Shown: positions 18,231 through 28,709 of the stretch, piece after piece | Layout of the letters: every line of letters starts with the position of its first letter | Position numbering within the stretch: position 1 is the stretch's first letter | DNA from: Candidatus Zhuqueibacterota bacterium | Lineage (GTDB): Bacteria > Zhuqueibacterota > Zhuqueibacteria > Zhuqueibacterales > Geothermadaptataceae | Direction of reading: 5' to 3' | Assembly: GCA_015485525.1 (NCBI GenBank) | Contig: WFTM01000484.1 | Location: 1 to 41,264, forward strand | DNA length: 41,264 nucleotides | The notes under the pieces: generated by a model | Database searches by the model: none | The model's input: the letters and a program-made list of their open reading frames with translations, nothing else | What the model was told of the DNA's origin: nothing | Program-made: the position numbers and the translations under genes

Positions 18231-19688
18231 TTAAGCGTTTTTAGCAAGATATTCCTTGGTGATCCGGCCGACCTCCCGGGCCAGGAAGAGCAGGGCGATC
18301 AGGTTCGGGAAGGCCATCATGGCGTTGCCGATGTCGCCGATTTTTACCACCGTGCTGATCCCCTCTGCAGTGGGGAGAGAACCGAGAAACATCAGAGCGA
18401 TAAAGGTGATCCGGTATGCTGTTTTGATGCGCACGCCGGCAAGGTACTCAACGCATTTTTCGCCGTAGTAACACCAGCCCAGCAGCGTGGAAATTCCGAA
18501 CAGAAAGGAGCCAACCACGACGATGGCACTGCCGAATGGAATCACCGTGTTAAAAGCATACATGGTCATGTCGATGCTCTGCAGGGCCTGATCCTGCGGA
18601 AGATAGAGCGGGCCTTGCTGGTAGGCGCCGGTAACGGTAATGACGATCGCGGTCAGGGAGCACACAACGATGGTGTCGATAAACGTTCCCATCATGGCGA
18701 TCTGTCCCTGGGTCACAGGGTTTTTCGTTTTGGCAGCACCATGGGCGATCGGGGCGCTTCCGAGTCCGGATTCATTGCTGAGAATACCGCGGGCCACGCC
18801 AAAACGGATAGCCTGCTGGATGCCGATGCCCACAGCGCCACCCAGCACGGCCTGCGGCGCAAAAGCAGATTCGAAGATGAGCAGAATAGCGGCCGGCACA
18901 TCGGCGATGTGCCACAGGATGACGAAGATGGCAAAGGTGAAATAGAGGATGATCATGGTTGGTACCAGGCGTTCGGCCACCTGGGCGATGCGCTTGACGC
19001 CACCGATGATCACCATGCCGACCAGGATGGCAATGACTGCGCCGACAACACCCTGGGTCAGGCCGATATGCTCGGAGCCGATCAGGCTGGCGTTTTTCAA
19101 CTGGCTGGCGACAGAGACGGCCATGGAGTTGGTCTGGAACATGTTGCCGGTGCCGATGAGTGCGGCGATGGCGCCGGAGATAGCGAAAAAGATTCCGAGA
19201 AAACGCCCGAAAGAACCGCCGATGCCGTACTCGCAGTAGTACATCGGCCCGCCGGACATGCTGCCGTCTTCGGCGACGCGGCGGTATTTGACACCGAGAA
19301 CAGCCTCAGCGTATTTCGTCGCCATGCCGAAGATGGCTGTAATCCACATCCAGAAAGCAGCTCCCGGCCCGCCCAGAGCGATGGCGCTGGCTACGCCGGC
19401 GATATTGCCGTTGCCCACGGTGGCAGAGAGAGCGGTCATGAGCGCCTGGAAGGGCGTGATGTCTCCTTTTTCCTTGTTGTCATCATGTTTGAACGCTCCC
19501 TTGAAGACCAGGCTGAGGGCTTCTCTGAACCGGCGTATTTGAATAAAACCGGTGAAATAAGTCAGGGCGATTCCGGTTCCGAGCAAAATGATAACCATCA
19601 ACGGGGTGCCGCCTAAGGCTTGCGGGCCCCAGCCCCAGATATAGTCATCAGCGATGATCGGGATCCATTCTTTGAGTACTTCCCACAT
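18231..19688 (-). CDS. Alanine or glycine:cation symporter, AGCS family
   Basis: This is an inner-membrane sodium-coupled amino-acid importer of 485 residues with about 10-11 hydrophobic segments. Family hallmarks seen are the N-terminal helix region leading to GGTPLMVIILLGTG, the loop FQALMTALSATVGNGNIAGVA with its GNGNI, GGPGAAFWMW, MATKYAEAVLGVKYR, GGPMYY, and later NESGLGSAPIAHGAAKT. The start at 19688 is set by GGAGGG upstream; the frame runs on to 19811, but that would put a promoter inside the gene. A consensus promoter lies at 19779-19807. It would import alanine, glycine or serine produced by the peptidases nearby (inference). Confidence 0.94.
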   Translation of the reverse strand: MWEVLKEWIPIIADDYIWGWGPQALGGTPLMVIILLGTGIALTYFTGFIQIRRFREALSLVFKGAFKHDDNKEKGDITPFQALMTALSATVGNGNIAGVASAIALGGPGAAFWMWITAIFGMATKYAEAVLGVKYRRVAEDGSMSGGPMYYCEYGIGGSFGRFLGIFFAISGAIAALIGTGNMFQTNSMAVSVASQLKNASLIGSEHIGLTQGVVGAVIAILVGMVIIGGVKRIAQVAERLVPTMIILYFTFAIFVILWHIADVPAAILLIFESAFAPQAVLGGAVGIGIQQAIRFGVARGILSNESGLGSAPIAHGAAKTKNPVTQGQIAMMGTFIDTIVVCSLTAIVITVTGAYQQGPLYLPQDQALQSIDMTMYAFNTVIPFGSAIVVVGSFLFGISTLLGWCYYGEKCVEYLAGVRIKTAYRITFIALMFLGSLPTAEGISTVVKIGDIGNAMMAFPNLIALLFLAREVGRITKEYLAKNA

Positions 19689-19778
19689 AAAAGTCCCTCC
19701 GTGTTCAGGCTGATCACCAGCCATGGCAGTGTGTGCGTAAGACCCGGGAGCGGGCCGGGCAGGTTCGGAATTCCGGCA

Positions 19779-19807
19779 AGTATAGAGAAATATGCCAGCT
19801 TTGTCAA
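19779..19807 (-). promoter_or_regulatory. Promoter of the AGCS symporter gene
   Basis: On the minus strand TTGACA (19807-19802), a 17-bp spacer and TATACT (19784-19779) form a near-perfect sigma-70 promoter. It lies about 90 bp upstream of the start at 19688. Confidence 0.85.
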
Positions 19808-19897
19808 GCAACTTCCACCGAGAACAGCGGTGGTACAGTCTATGACGCCGGCTGGCTGTGAATGTTGAAAAGCTTCGCGGTCACGCTTCGTTTTTCA

Positions 19898-19926
19898 TTG
19901 CTAAATCACGGTGGAATGGCTATATT
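19898..19926 (+). promoter_or_regulatory. Probable promoter of lepA
   Basis: TTGCTA (19898-19903), a 17-bp spacer and TATATT (19921-19926) give 4/6 and 5/6 matches to the sigma-70 boxes. The predicted 5' leader to the lepA start is about 85-90 nt. It lies in the divergent spacer shared with the symporter gene. Confidence 0.6.
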
Positions 19927-20019
19927 GAAAGTTCTTTTGCAGCAGTATGCTGTCCGGTCGTTTTGGCCGTTAAATCGCGAATCATCTCAGCACGGCACGA
20001 ATAAATTCGAACGAAGCTT

Positions 20020-21816
<1,797 letters not shown>

Positions 21817-21825
21817 CGATCGGAT

Positions 21826-22578
21826 ATGGCACAATCCGGACAGGAGAAGGAAGAAAAAACAGGAGGTCTGCAGTGGAGAGAACACCTCATCGTCATCCTC
21901 CTGGCAGTGCTCACCGCGATGATCCTGCGTACCTTCATCATCCAGGCATACCGCATCCCGACGGGTTCCATGAAAGACACGCTGCTCACGGGTGATTTTT
22001 TGCTGGTGAATAAATTTATCTACGGAGCCCGGACGCCTGATCACATTCCGTTTACGAACATCCCTGTACCGTGGCTGCGTCTGCCGGCGGTGCATGCTCC
22101 CCGCAATGGAGAGATCGTCGTGTTTAAATATCCGCCGGCACCGGAGCTGCACTATATCAAGCGCTGTATAGCCCGCGGCGGCCAGACGGTGGAAATCCGC
22201 GATGGCATCGTGCTCATCGATGGCGAGCCCGAGGGCGAACGGCAGTTGTTGCGCAAAAAATACGATCCGGTGGAAAATGCTCTCTTTGCCTATTATCTGA
22301 TTTTAAAAAAAGATGGCAGCTCGTACGTCGTTCGCTATAATACAGCTCTCGATTCCACCCGGATGGATTATGGCCCGGTTCGCGTGCCGTTCGGTAGCTA
22401 TTTTATGCTCGGAGATAATCGCGATAACAGCCTCGACAGCCGCAACTGGGGCTTTGTTCCCGATGAAAATATTACCGGGAAGGCTGTGCTGGTTTATTGG
22501 TCGTGGGACCCGCGGGTTTCCTGGGTCGATTTACCCGACAAAGTGCGCTGGCGCCGGATAGGGAGGCTGCTGCATTAA
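21826..22578 (+). CDS. lepB: Signal peptidase I, first of a tandem pair
   Basis: This membrane-anchored serine protease cleaves Sec signal peptides on the outer face of the inner membrane. The 250-residue product has one N-terminal membrane segment (about 21-40), the nucleophile Ser48 in RIPTGSMKDTLL, the general base Lys112 in YIKRCIARGG, and the box GDNRDNSLDSRNWGFV. It starts 9 bp after lepA with only a weak RBS, so coupling is likely. The N-terminal tail before the membrane segment is short and charged. The second copy 94 bp downstream is clearly related but longer. Confidence 0.96.
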   Translation: MAQSGQEKEEKTGGLQWREHLIVILLAVLTAMILRTFIIQAYRIPTGSMKDTLLTGDFLLVNKFIYGARTPDHIPFTNIPVPWLRLPAVHAPRNGEIVVFKYPPAPELHYIKRCIARGGQTVEIRDGIVLIDGEPEGERQLLRKKYDPVENALFAYYLILKKDGSSYVVRYNTALDSTRMDYGPVRVPFGSYFMLGDNRDNSLDSRNWGFVPDENITGKAVLVYWSWDPRVSWVDLPDKVRWRRIGRLLH

Positions 22579-22672
22579 CCGACGCGGAACCCGATCGCAA
22601 TCGATACGTTCAAGTCACCTCATGGGGCACCGGGCTGTCGCGTGAAAAAAATATCGAAATCTGGAGTCTGAC

Positions 22673-23650
22673 ATGTCTGCTAAAAAAAATCAGGATAAGA
22701 AAACCGAAACCCGCGATGATGCCAAACACCGCCGTAAGGGGCCGGTACGCGAGTTTATCGAATCGATTCTGGTCGCTCTCATCGCGGTGATGATTCTGCG
22801 CTCAACCGTGGTGCAGGCCTATCACGTCCCCACGGGGTCGATGAAGAATACCGTGCTGGTGGGAGATTTTTTGCTGGTCAATAAGTTTATCTACGGTGCG
22901 CGCACACCAGACGCCATCCCTTTCACCAGCATTACCCTGCCGCACCTGCGTTTCCCGGCGTTTAAAGACCCGGAAAATGGTGAGATCGTCGTGTTCAAAT
23001 TTCCACCAGACCCGAAAACCGACTATGTAAAACGCTGCATCGGGACACCGGGGCAGACTGTGGAAGTGCGTTTTGGCGATGTGTATGTCGATGACAAGCC
23101 GGAAGGCAAGGCGGAAAAAATCGACAGCATGTATGATCCGGAAGACGGGCATTATACCGAACTTTACCGCATCACGCGAGACGACGGCATGCAGTACACC
23201 ATTCGCCGGTTTGCTGACAAGGACAAGGCTCTGGAGAACTACCCCAAAATTTACCTGCCGCGCAAAGGCGACAAAGTCTTTCTTACCGTTGACCGCCACG
23301 TACCCTACCGCCGCGAAGGTGATGATATCTACATCAGCGTACATCGCAAGTTCCCCTATGAGCGCGCCATTTCCCGCTACGAAGGCCATGATCTGAAAGT
23401 CAACGGCGAGACGATCCGGATCGATGGGCGTGAGACGCAGAGCTACACCTTTGAGTCGGACTATTATTTCATGATGGGAGATAACCGCGACAACAGCCTG
23501 GACAGCCGGCACTGGGGCTTTGTGCCCCGCGCAAATATCGTCGGCGAGGCTCTGGTGATCTATTGGTCATGGAATAAATACCGCTACGAACCCCTGTACA
23601 GAATCTATAACCGTGTGCGTTGGGAGCGTCTGGGTACGCTGCTGAACTGA
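22673..23650 (+). CDS. lepB: Signal peptidase I, second of a tandem pair, with insert
   Basis: The 325-residue paralogue of the previous product has the membrane segment at about 30-48, Ser56 in HVPTGSMKNT, Lys120 in YVKRCIGTPGQ, and GDNRDNSLDSRHWGFV. Between the Lys box and the GDNRDNS box it carries about 60 residues more than its neighbour, including a lysine/tyrosine-rich stretch (YLPRKGDKVFLTVDRHVPY). Similar long inserts are known in Bacteroidetes-type LepB. The ATG at 22673 has GGAG seven bases upstream. Both copies keep all catalytic residues, so both may be active, perhaps on different substrate sets (inference). Confidence 0.95.
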   Translation: MSAKKNQDKKTETRDDAKHRRKGPVREFIESILVALIAVMILRSTVVQAYHVPTGSMKNTVLVGDFLLVNKFIYGARTPDAIPFTSITLPHLRFPAFKDPENGEIVVFKFPPDPKTDYVKRCIGTPGQTVEVRFGDVYVDDKPEGKAEKIDSMYDPEDGHYTELYRITRDDGMQYTIRRFADKDKALENYPKIYLPRKGDKVFLTVDRHVPYRREGDDIYISVHRKFPYERAISRYEGHDLKVNGETIRIDGRETQSYTFESDYYFMMGDNRDNSLDSRHWGFVPRANIVGEALVIYWSWNKYRYEPLYRIYNRVRWERLGTLLN

Positions 23651-23706
23651 ACATCCCATGTTTTCCCTGGGTGGGCGGTCAACTCATCGAAGTGGAGCTG
23701 ACCCAG

Positions 23707-23845
23707 AGGTCGATATCGGGCATACCGGCCAAAGGGAAGCGCTATGCCGGAATGCCCCCGGAATGATTGCTCTCTATTATTAGTATGCAGCCTGACTGGT
23801 TGAAAAAGTGCAGTCTTGCTGAGTGAAGTGGATAGCCAGAGAGAG
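23707..23845. repeat. Family B repeat, copy with conserved core and right end
   Basis: The core (AAGCGCTATGCCGGAAT ... GACTGGTTGAAAAAGTGCAG) matches 31997-32100 closely. The right end (near 23822-23840, GCTGAGTGAAGTGGATA) matches the terminal repeat of the element at 26488-26712. The left end is unclear. Confidence 0.6.
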
Positions 23846-23866
23846 TTTGGGCTATCTGCTTTTTTA
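23831..23866 (+). terminator. Rho-independent terminator after the signal peptidase genes
   Basis: GATAGCC (23831-23837) pairs with GGCTATC (23850-23856), followed by TGCTTTTTTATT on the plus strand. The left arm is the outer end of the family B repeat, so the repeat appears to supply half of the terminator. Confidence 0.75.
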
Positions 23867-23948
23867 TTATAGAGCAGCAGAAAGAGACTTCTTCGAAGGT
23901 AAACCAGAAAATCCAGTAGTTTGAATAATTTAAGGAGCAAGGGAAGTT

Positions 23949-24746
23949 ATGAAAAAACAAAAAATCACGTTGCTTTCCGTTGTCGTGTTCATTGTGTTCA
24001 TGTCCTGCAGCAAGGGGAAGGACGACCATGCTGCTGTCAAGGGAAAAGGGGATGACTGCAGTGATGTGCATTGGTCACATCATCCGGGTGAAGATGGGCC
24101 GGAGAACTGGGCCAGTTTATGTTCCGGTTTCTCTGACTGTGGTGGCACGGCGCAGTCTCCGATAGATATCAAAGTCGCTGAGGTGAAAGCAGATCAACAG
24201 CTCGCGGCGCCGGAGTTCAGTTATGGCAGTTCACAGGTGGCCATAGTCAATAACGGACATACCGTACAGTTCAATGTTTCAGGAGACCACAGCGTGGTTC
24301 TGGATGGTAAAACTTACCGGTTGCTGCAATTCCATTACCATGCTGCCAGTGAGCACACAATCGATGGCAAGCAATACCCCCTGGAAGTTCATTTCGTGCA
24401 TAAACACTCGGATGATGATTTTGCCGTACTGGGTGTCTTTTTCGAAGAAGGGGATGAATACCCTCTCTTCACGAACTATCTGGACTCATTTCCAAAGTCT
24501 GAAGGAGAGCATAAATCCAGCGACTTGATCGAGCTGGCAGACTTGTTCCCTGCAAACAAAAGTTATTACAATTACAAAGGTTCTTTGACGACCCCGCCCT
24601 GTTCTGAAGTCGTGAATTGGTATGTGCTGCATACACCAGTGACTGCATCTGCTCAACAGCTCAAACGTTTCGCTGAAATACTGGACAATAATTTCCGCCC
24701 CGTTTTACCGCTGAATGGCCGGACGGTGCGTTCGTTCACAGAATAA
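23949..24746 (+). CDS. Alpha-class carbonic anhydrase, lipoprotein
   Basis: This zinc enzyme interconverts CO2 and bicarbonate. The 265-residue product has a lipoprotein signal (VFMSCSKG, Cys20) and would sit in the periplasm or on the outer membrane. The zinc ligands are visible: His129 and His131 in QFHYHAASEH, and His148 in EVHFVHKH. Other family marks are QSPIDI, the proton-shuttle region NNGHTVQF, and LTTPPCSEVVNW. Extra cysteines (37, 58, 64) before the core could form a disulfide. Base use is noticeably more AT-rich than in neighbouring genes, which hints at later acquisition. AAGGAG and GGGAAG precede the ATG. It has its own transcription unit behind the terminator at 23831-23866. Confidence 0.95.
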   Translation: MKKQKITLLSVVVFIVFMSCSKGKDDHAAVKGKGDDCSDVHWSHHPGEDGPENWASLCSGFSDCGGTAQSPIDIKVAEVKADQQLAAPEFSYGSSQVAIVNNGHTVQFNVSGDHSVVLDGKTYRLLQFHYHAASEHTIDGKQYPLEVHFVHKHSDDDFAVLGVFFEEGDEYPLFTNYLDSFPKSEGEHKSSDLIELADLFPANKSYYNYKGSLTTPPCSEVVNWYVLHTPVTASAQQLKRFAEILDNNFRPVLPLNGRTVRSFTE

Positions 24747-24844
24747 TTTGGCTTGAGGTTGAGGCGATGCATTCCAGGGTGATGCCGTGAATCGATGTTC
24801 GGGGATTGCCCGGGATGCACCGCCTCCCTCGTTATGGAGTTGTT

Positions 24845-26086
24845 GTGATTAGTGGTGATAAACAACTGGGGGCAACACACCGGGACGACCTGCCTGCAGT
24901 TTCCGCTGTTTCTGATGGGACAGCGGCGTTATACATCCATATCCCTTTCTGCGAAAAGCGCTGCAGTTACTGCGATTTTTACACCGTCGCGGACCGGCAT
25001 GAGGCTATCCCGGCTTATGTTGCCAGCCTGGTACGCGAGATGGAACTCTATGCCGGACAGCCATTCTGGCGGCAGCAGCAGTTCAGCACGCTTTTTTTCG
25101 GCGGCGGCACGCCCTCTCTGCTGACCCCGGACCAGTTGCATACTCTTATCGAGTCCGCGCGTGAAAATTTTACGTTCTGCGACCAGGCGGAAATCAGCAT
25201 GGAAGCCAATCCCGGCACCACGAGCGCGCAGCATCTCGTTGATTTTGCCCAGGCTGGCATCAATCGCCTCAGCCTGGGCGTGCAGTCTTTTGATGCAGAA
25301 GAGCTGAAAAAACTCGACCGCATTCACACGGTGCAGGATGTGTACCGTACGGTTGAGCAGGCGAGACGAGCGGGGATCGGCAATCTTTCCGTGGATTTGA
25401 TGTTTGCACTGCCCGGCCAGCGGCCTTCTGTGTGGCGGCGTAATCTCGAGCAGGCGGTGGCGCTCGAAACCGAGCATATCTCAGCCTATAACCTGACCGT
25501 CGAGCCGGGGACGCCGTTGTTTTTTCAGATACAAAAAGGACAGACGCGGCCGCTGAGCGAGTGGAAAGAGCGCACCATGTTCAATTTTACCATCGATTAT
25601 CTCGCTGAACAGGGTTACGCGCAGTACGAAATATCCAACTACGCCCGGCCCGGGTTTCACAGCCGGCACAATATGAAATACTGGGATGGCAGTGCCTACC
25701 TTGGCCTGGGCGCTTCGGCGCACTCGTTTGATGGCCAAAGGCGGTGGCGCAACGTCGAAAACTATGTGCACTACATTCGCGATCTCGAACAGGGCCAGCT
25801 CGCCCGTACCGGCGAGGAAGAGGTCGATATGGCAAAGCGCAAGCTCGAGATGATTTTTCTCTCACTGCGCGTTCGAACCGGCCTGTCTCTCGCCCGCTGG
25901 ACAGAGCTTTTCGGCACAGAATTCAGACAGGAGTATCGGGATATTCTGCGCCTGCTCATGGACGGGCCGAAGCCGCTCCTGTGCGAGCAGGACGGCTGCA
26001 TCCGCCTGACACGCGAAGGCCTGTTCATCTGCGATTCCGTCTGCGAGCAGTTTGTCGCAGATCAGTCTATTTCAGCTTCTGCATGA
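24845..26086 (+). CDS. hemW: HemW-type radical SAM protein (heme chaperone family)
   Basis: The product (about 413 residues) belongs to the HemN/HemW radical SAM group. The [4Fe-4S] motif is CEKRCSYCDFY, and the SAM-binding GGGTPSLL and EANPGT follow, with the HemW-type C-terminal domain (YAQYEISNYARPGFHSRHN, YLGLGASAHSF). HemN, the true coproporphyrinogen dehydrogenase, carries a further Cys in the motif (CxxxCxxCxC); here that position is Phe, as in HemW, which moves heme to acceptor proteins. I chose the GTG at 24845 because GGAG lies five bases upstream. ATG 24815 and TTG 24806 are in-frame alternatives. The gene overlaps the convergent VOC gene by 20 bp. Confidence 0.9.
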   Translation: MISGDKQLGATHRDDLPAVSAVSDGTAALYIHIPFCEKRCSYCDFYTVADRHEAIPAYVASLVREMELYAGQPFWRQQQFSTLFFGGGTPSLLTPDQLHTLIESARENFTFCDQAEISMEANPGTTSAQHLVDFAQAGINRLSLGVQSFDAEELKKLDRIHTVQDVYRTVEQARRAGIGNLSVDLMFALPGQRPSVWRRNLEQAVALETEHISAYNLTVEPGTPLFFQIQKGQTRPLSEWKERTMFNFTIDYLAEQGYAQYEISNYARPGFHSRHNMKYWDGSAYLGLGASAHSFDGQRRWRNVENYVHYIRDLEQGQLARTGEEEVDMAKRKLEMIFLSLRVRTGLSLARWTELFGTEFRQEYRDILRLLMDGPKPLLCEQDGCIRLTREGLFICDSVCEQFVADQSISASA

Positions 26087-26453
26087 GCTCGATCTGCATG
26101 CCGTCAGGCGCCTCGATAAAAGCGACTTTCAGCTCCGGCGTCGCCATGATGCCCTCGCGCAGAAAATTGGCCCCGCGTGATTTGAACCACGCAACAGCAG
26201 CGTCATGGTCATCCACCCAGTAGGCGAGGTGATAGGCCCCCAGGCGGGTTGCTGCTGACTCCACGGTGCCGGGATGATCAGGCTCTGCCTGGAAAAAGAC
26301 CAGATTTTTGCCCCCCATTTGCAGGCGTACAGCCTTCCTGCCCGCAAGCTCTGCCTCCCCCAAAAACTCCGCCCCCATGACCTCACGGTAAAATGCCACG
26401 GTTTTTTCCATATCTGCGCAACGAAAATGGACATGATCGAATTCGATATGCAT
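26067..26453 (-). CDS. VOC-family (glyoxalase/bleomycin-resistance-like) protein
   Basis: The 128-residue single vicinal-oxygen-chelate domain has two beta-alpha-beta-beta-beta halves. The first begins IEFDHVHFRCADMEKTVAFYREVMGAEF; the second begins AYHLAYWVDDHDAAVAWFKSRGANF and ends with APDGMQIELMQ. Candidate metal ligands are the His in each first strand and the Glu in IELM. Substrate cannot be told; glyoxalase I or a dioxygenase-like role are both possible. The start at 26453 has AGGGAAACC just upstream; a longer frame to 26573 runs into repeat DNA. Its 3' end overlaps the hemW 3' end. Confidence 0.85.
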   Translation of the reverse strand: MHIEFDHVHFRCADMEKTVAFYREVMGAEFLGEAELAGRKAVRLQMGGKNLVFFQAEPDHPGTVESAATRLGAYHLAYWVDDHDAAVAWFKSRGANFLREGIMATPELKVAFIEAPDGMQIELMQKLK

Positions 26454-26487
26454 GGTTTCCCTTCGGATAGTGAGTGGTGGATCCGGG

Positions 26488-26712
26488 TATCCATTTAACT
26501 CAGCATACCGGGTACAGCTCAGATACCGGCATGTGTCATTCCGGCCAGGCGAAGCGTAGTGCCGGAATCTCATCTTTTCTGGCCCGTGCCTGAGTCAGGG
26601 AGATTCCGGTCTTCCCCTGCGGGGAAACCGGAATGACGGTTCTGGGGCAGGCACGTGCTGTTGTCACGCAGTCTTGTTTAAAAAAATGCAACCGTGCTGA
26701 GTTGAATGGATA
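26488..26712. repeat. MITE-like element with 18-bp terminal inverted repeats
   Basis: The left end TATCCATTTAACTCAGCA (26488-26505) and the right end at 26695-26712, read in reverse complement as TATCCATTCAACTCAGCA, match at 17 of 18 positions. Similarity continues imperfectly for about five bases outward. The 225-bp interior has no coding frame and contains internal inverted blocks (CATTCCGG/CCGGAATG). Fragments of the same family occur at 7728-7745, 15343-15360, 23707-23845 and 31997-32100. I see no clear target-site duplication. Confidence 0.75.
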
Positions 26713-26983
26713 ACCAGTAGTGGTGGATGATATATTTTTTCTGATATCAGAGCGCATGCGATTTCATTCAGCCGGCTTTCCGTTTCTTGCTTTGCCCGAC
26801 CTCTTCACAAACGAACGCCCTGTGTTTCCTGCATGAAAAGTTACCAATACGAAAACCACACGCTCAAGTCAACAGCTTTTTGCTTGACTTGCCGTGCTGC
26901 CGGGTGTATTTTGCTCAATTTGATTTTCTTCTCACCTGTGTGAAGCGCGGGTGCAGGTCTTATTTTTTACCGGAGTGATGATA
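26713..26983. other. Gene-free leader region before ggt
   Basis: No gene is visible. The 3' half holds the promoter at 26884-26912 and a 5' leader of about 65 nt. The 5' part continues directly from the MITE-like element. Confidence 0.5.
26884..26912 (+). promoter_or_regulatory. Probable promoter of the gamma-glutamyltransferase gene
   Basis: TTGACT (26884-26889), a 17-bp spacer and TATTTT (26907-26912) match the sigma-70 boxes at 5/6 and 4/6. It lies about 70 bp ahead of the start at 26984. Confidence 0.65.
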
Positions 26984-28696
26984 ATGAAAAATAGAGTTCG
27001 ATTTTTGTTGACGGTTTTGTGTGCCCTCCAGCTCGTGGTTCCTTCGCTGCAGGCTACCGGCGGTCGTATTCCGGCCTATGCCCGTAACGGCATGGTGGTT
27101 TCCGCTTCAGAGATTGCATCTGAGACCGGGCGGGATATCTTGCAGCGCGGCGGTAATGCCGTGGACGCGGCTGTGGCGACGGCTTTTGCGCTGGCAGTGA
27201 CCTGGCCTTCTGCCGGTAATCTCGGCGGTGGTGGTTTTCTCGTCTATCACGGCGCCGACGGCCGGGTGACCGCTTTTGATTTTCGCGAAAAAGCGCCGCT
27301 GGCTGCCACGCGCACCATGTATCTCGATGAAAACGGCCGGATTCGCAACAACAGCAATCATGATGGCCTGCTCGCTGTTGGCGTGCCCGGGACAGTGGCG
27401 GGTCTTTTTGCCGCCCATAAAAAACTGGGCAGTCTGCCCTGGGCAGAGCTGGTCGCTCCGGCAGAAAAACTGGCGCGCAAGGGCATACCCATGTCCTGGG
27501 CGGTGTACCAGCACACCAAAAGCGAATGGATGAAAGCGTATTTTGAAAAATATCCCTCGACCGCGAAGGTGTTTCTGAAAAAAGACGGTTCGGCGTATGA
27601 GCCGGGAGAGTTGTGGCGCCAGCCGGATCTGGCCGAAACTCTGGCGCGCATCCGCAAGCACGGCCGCGATGGTTTTTACAAAGGGAAGACAGCGCATCTG
27701 CTGGCAAAGTTCATGCGTGAAAACGGCGGCATCATCACAGAGAAGGATCTTGCAGAATATGAAGCGGTCGAGCGTAAGCCGGTGCACGGAACCTATCGCG
27801 GTTATGATATCTACGCCATGTGCCCGCCCAGCTCCGGCGGTGTGGCGCTGATCGAAATGCTGAATATCCTCGAAGGGTACAATCTCACCGCGATCGGCCA
27901 CAACAGCGCGCTGTATCTGCATCTGCTCACCGAGGCGATGCGCCGCGCTTTTGCAGACCGGGCACAATTTCTCGGCGATCCGGATTTTAATCCCGATATG
28001 CCCGTGGAAAAACTTCTCTCAAAAGAACATGCCGAAAAGCTGCGCAGCAGTATCGATCTTTTCCGTGCCTCGCCGAGCGATTCCGCACGCTTCAACCAGC
28101 GCTACGAAAGCACGGAGACAACACACTTCTCCGTGGTTGATAAACAGGGCAACGCCGTTTCCATGACCTATACTCTGGAGCAGAGCTACGGGACGAAAAT
28201 CGTCGCTGAGGGACTGGGCTTTTTACTCAACAATGAAATGGGGGATTTCAATGCCATCCCCGGACTGACCAACAGCCGCGGCCGCATCGGTACGGAGCCG
28301 AACACCATCGCGCCGGGCAAGCGCATGCTGTCCAGCATGACCCCCACGATCGTCGCCCGTGATGGCAAGCCCGTGCTGGCCATCGGCTCGCCCGGCGGCC
28401 GGACGATCATCAACACCGTGCTGCAGGTCATCCTCAATGTCATCGATCATGGGATGAATGTTGCGCAGGCGATCGAGGCCGGGCGTATACATCATCAGTG
28501 GTTACCGGATATCACCTCCTTCGAAAGATGGGCTATTTCACCGGACACCCAAAAATTGTATGAAAATATGGGCCACCGGGTGCGTTTTCGCTCCATCCAG
28601 GGGCGCGCCATGGGGATTTTCATCGATCATGAGTCTGGAATCATCAGCGGCGCTGCTGATTCCCGCAGCCCGGATGGTGGTGCAGCCGGATATTGA
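26984..28696 (+). CDS. ggt: Gamma-glutamyltransferase, exported
   Basis: This periplasmic Ntn hydrolase cleaves the gamma-glutamyl bond of glutathione and similar peptides or transfers the glutamyl group. The 570-residue precursor has a signal peptide (MKNRVRFLLTVLCALQLVVPSLQA). Autocleavage is expected before Thr379 in TETTHFSVVD, giving the large and small subunits. Other marks are GGNAVDAAVATAFALAV, GNLGGGGF, the FREKAP substrate Arg, PPSSGGVAL, and the small-subunit motifs NNEMGDF and GSPGGRTIINTVLQV. The ATG at 26984 was chosen from GGAG eight bases upstream; 26978 is also possible. A macrodomain gene follows after 13 bp. Confidence 0.95.
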   Translation: MKNRVRFLLTVLCALQLVVPSLQATGGRIPAYARNGMVVSASEIASETGRDILQRGGNAVDAAVATAFALAVTWPSAGNLGGGGFLVYHGADGRVTAFDFREKAPLAATRTMYLDENGRIRNNSNHDGLLAVGVPGTVAGLFAAHKKLGSLPWAELVAPAEKLARKGIPMSWAVYQHTKSEWMKAYFEKYPSTAKVFLKKDGSAYEPGELWRQPDLAETLARIRKHGRDGFYKGKTAHLLAKFMRENGGIITEKDLAEYEAVERKPVHGTYRGYDIYAMCPPSSGGVALIEMLNILEGYNLTAIGHNSALYLHLLTEAMRRAFADRAQFLGDPDFNPDMPVEKLLSKEHAEKLRSSIDLFRASPSDSARFNQRYESTETTHFSVVDKQGNAVSMTYTLEQSYGTKIVAEGLGFLLNNEMGDFNAIPGLTNSRGRIGTEPNTIAPGKRMLSSMTPTIVARDGKPVLAIGSPGGRTIINTVLQVILNVIDHGMNVAQAIEAGRIHHQWLPDITSFERWAISPDTQKLYENMGHRVRFRSIQGRAMGIFIDHESGIISGAADSRSPDGGAAGY

Positions 28697-28709
28697 TTTG
28701 GAGGCTGAA

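Noticed and set aside
18615-19616. A 333-codon plus-strand open frame rich in Asp, Gly and His
   Set aside because: It mirrors the symporter gene. Its odd composition results from reading membrane-helix codons backwards.
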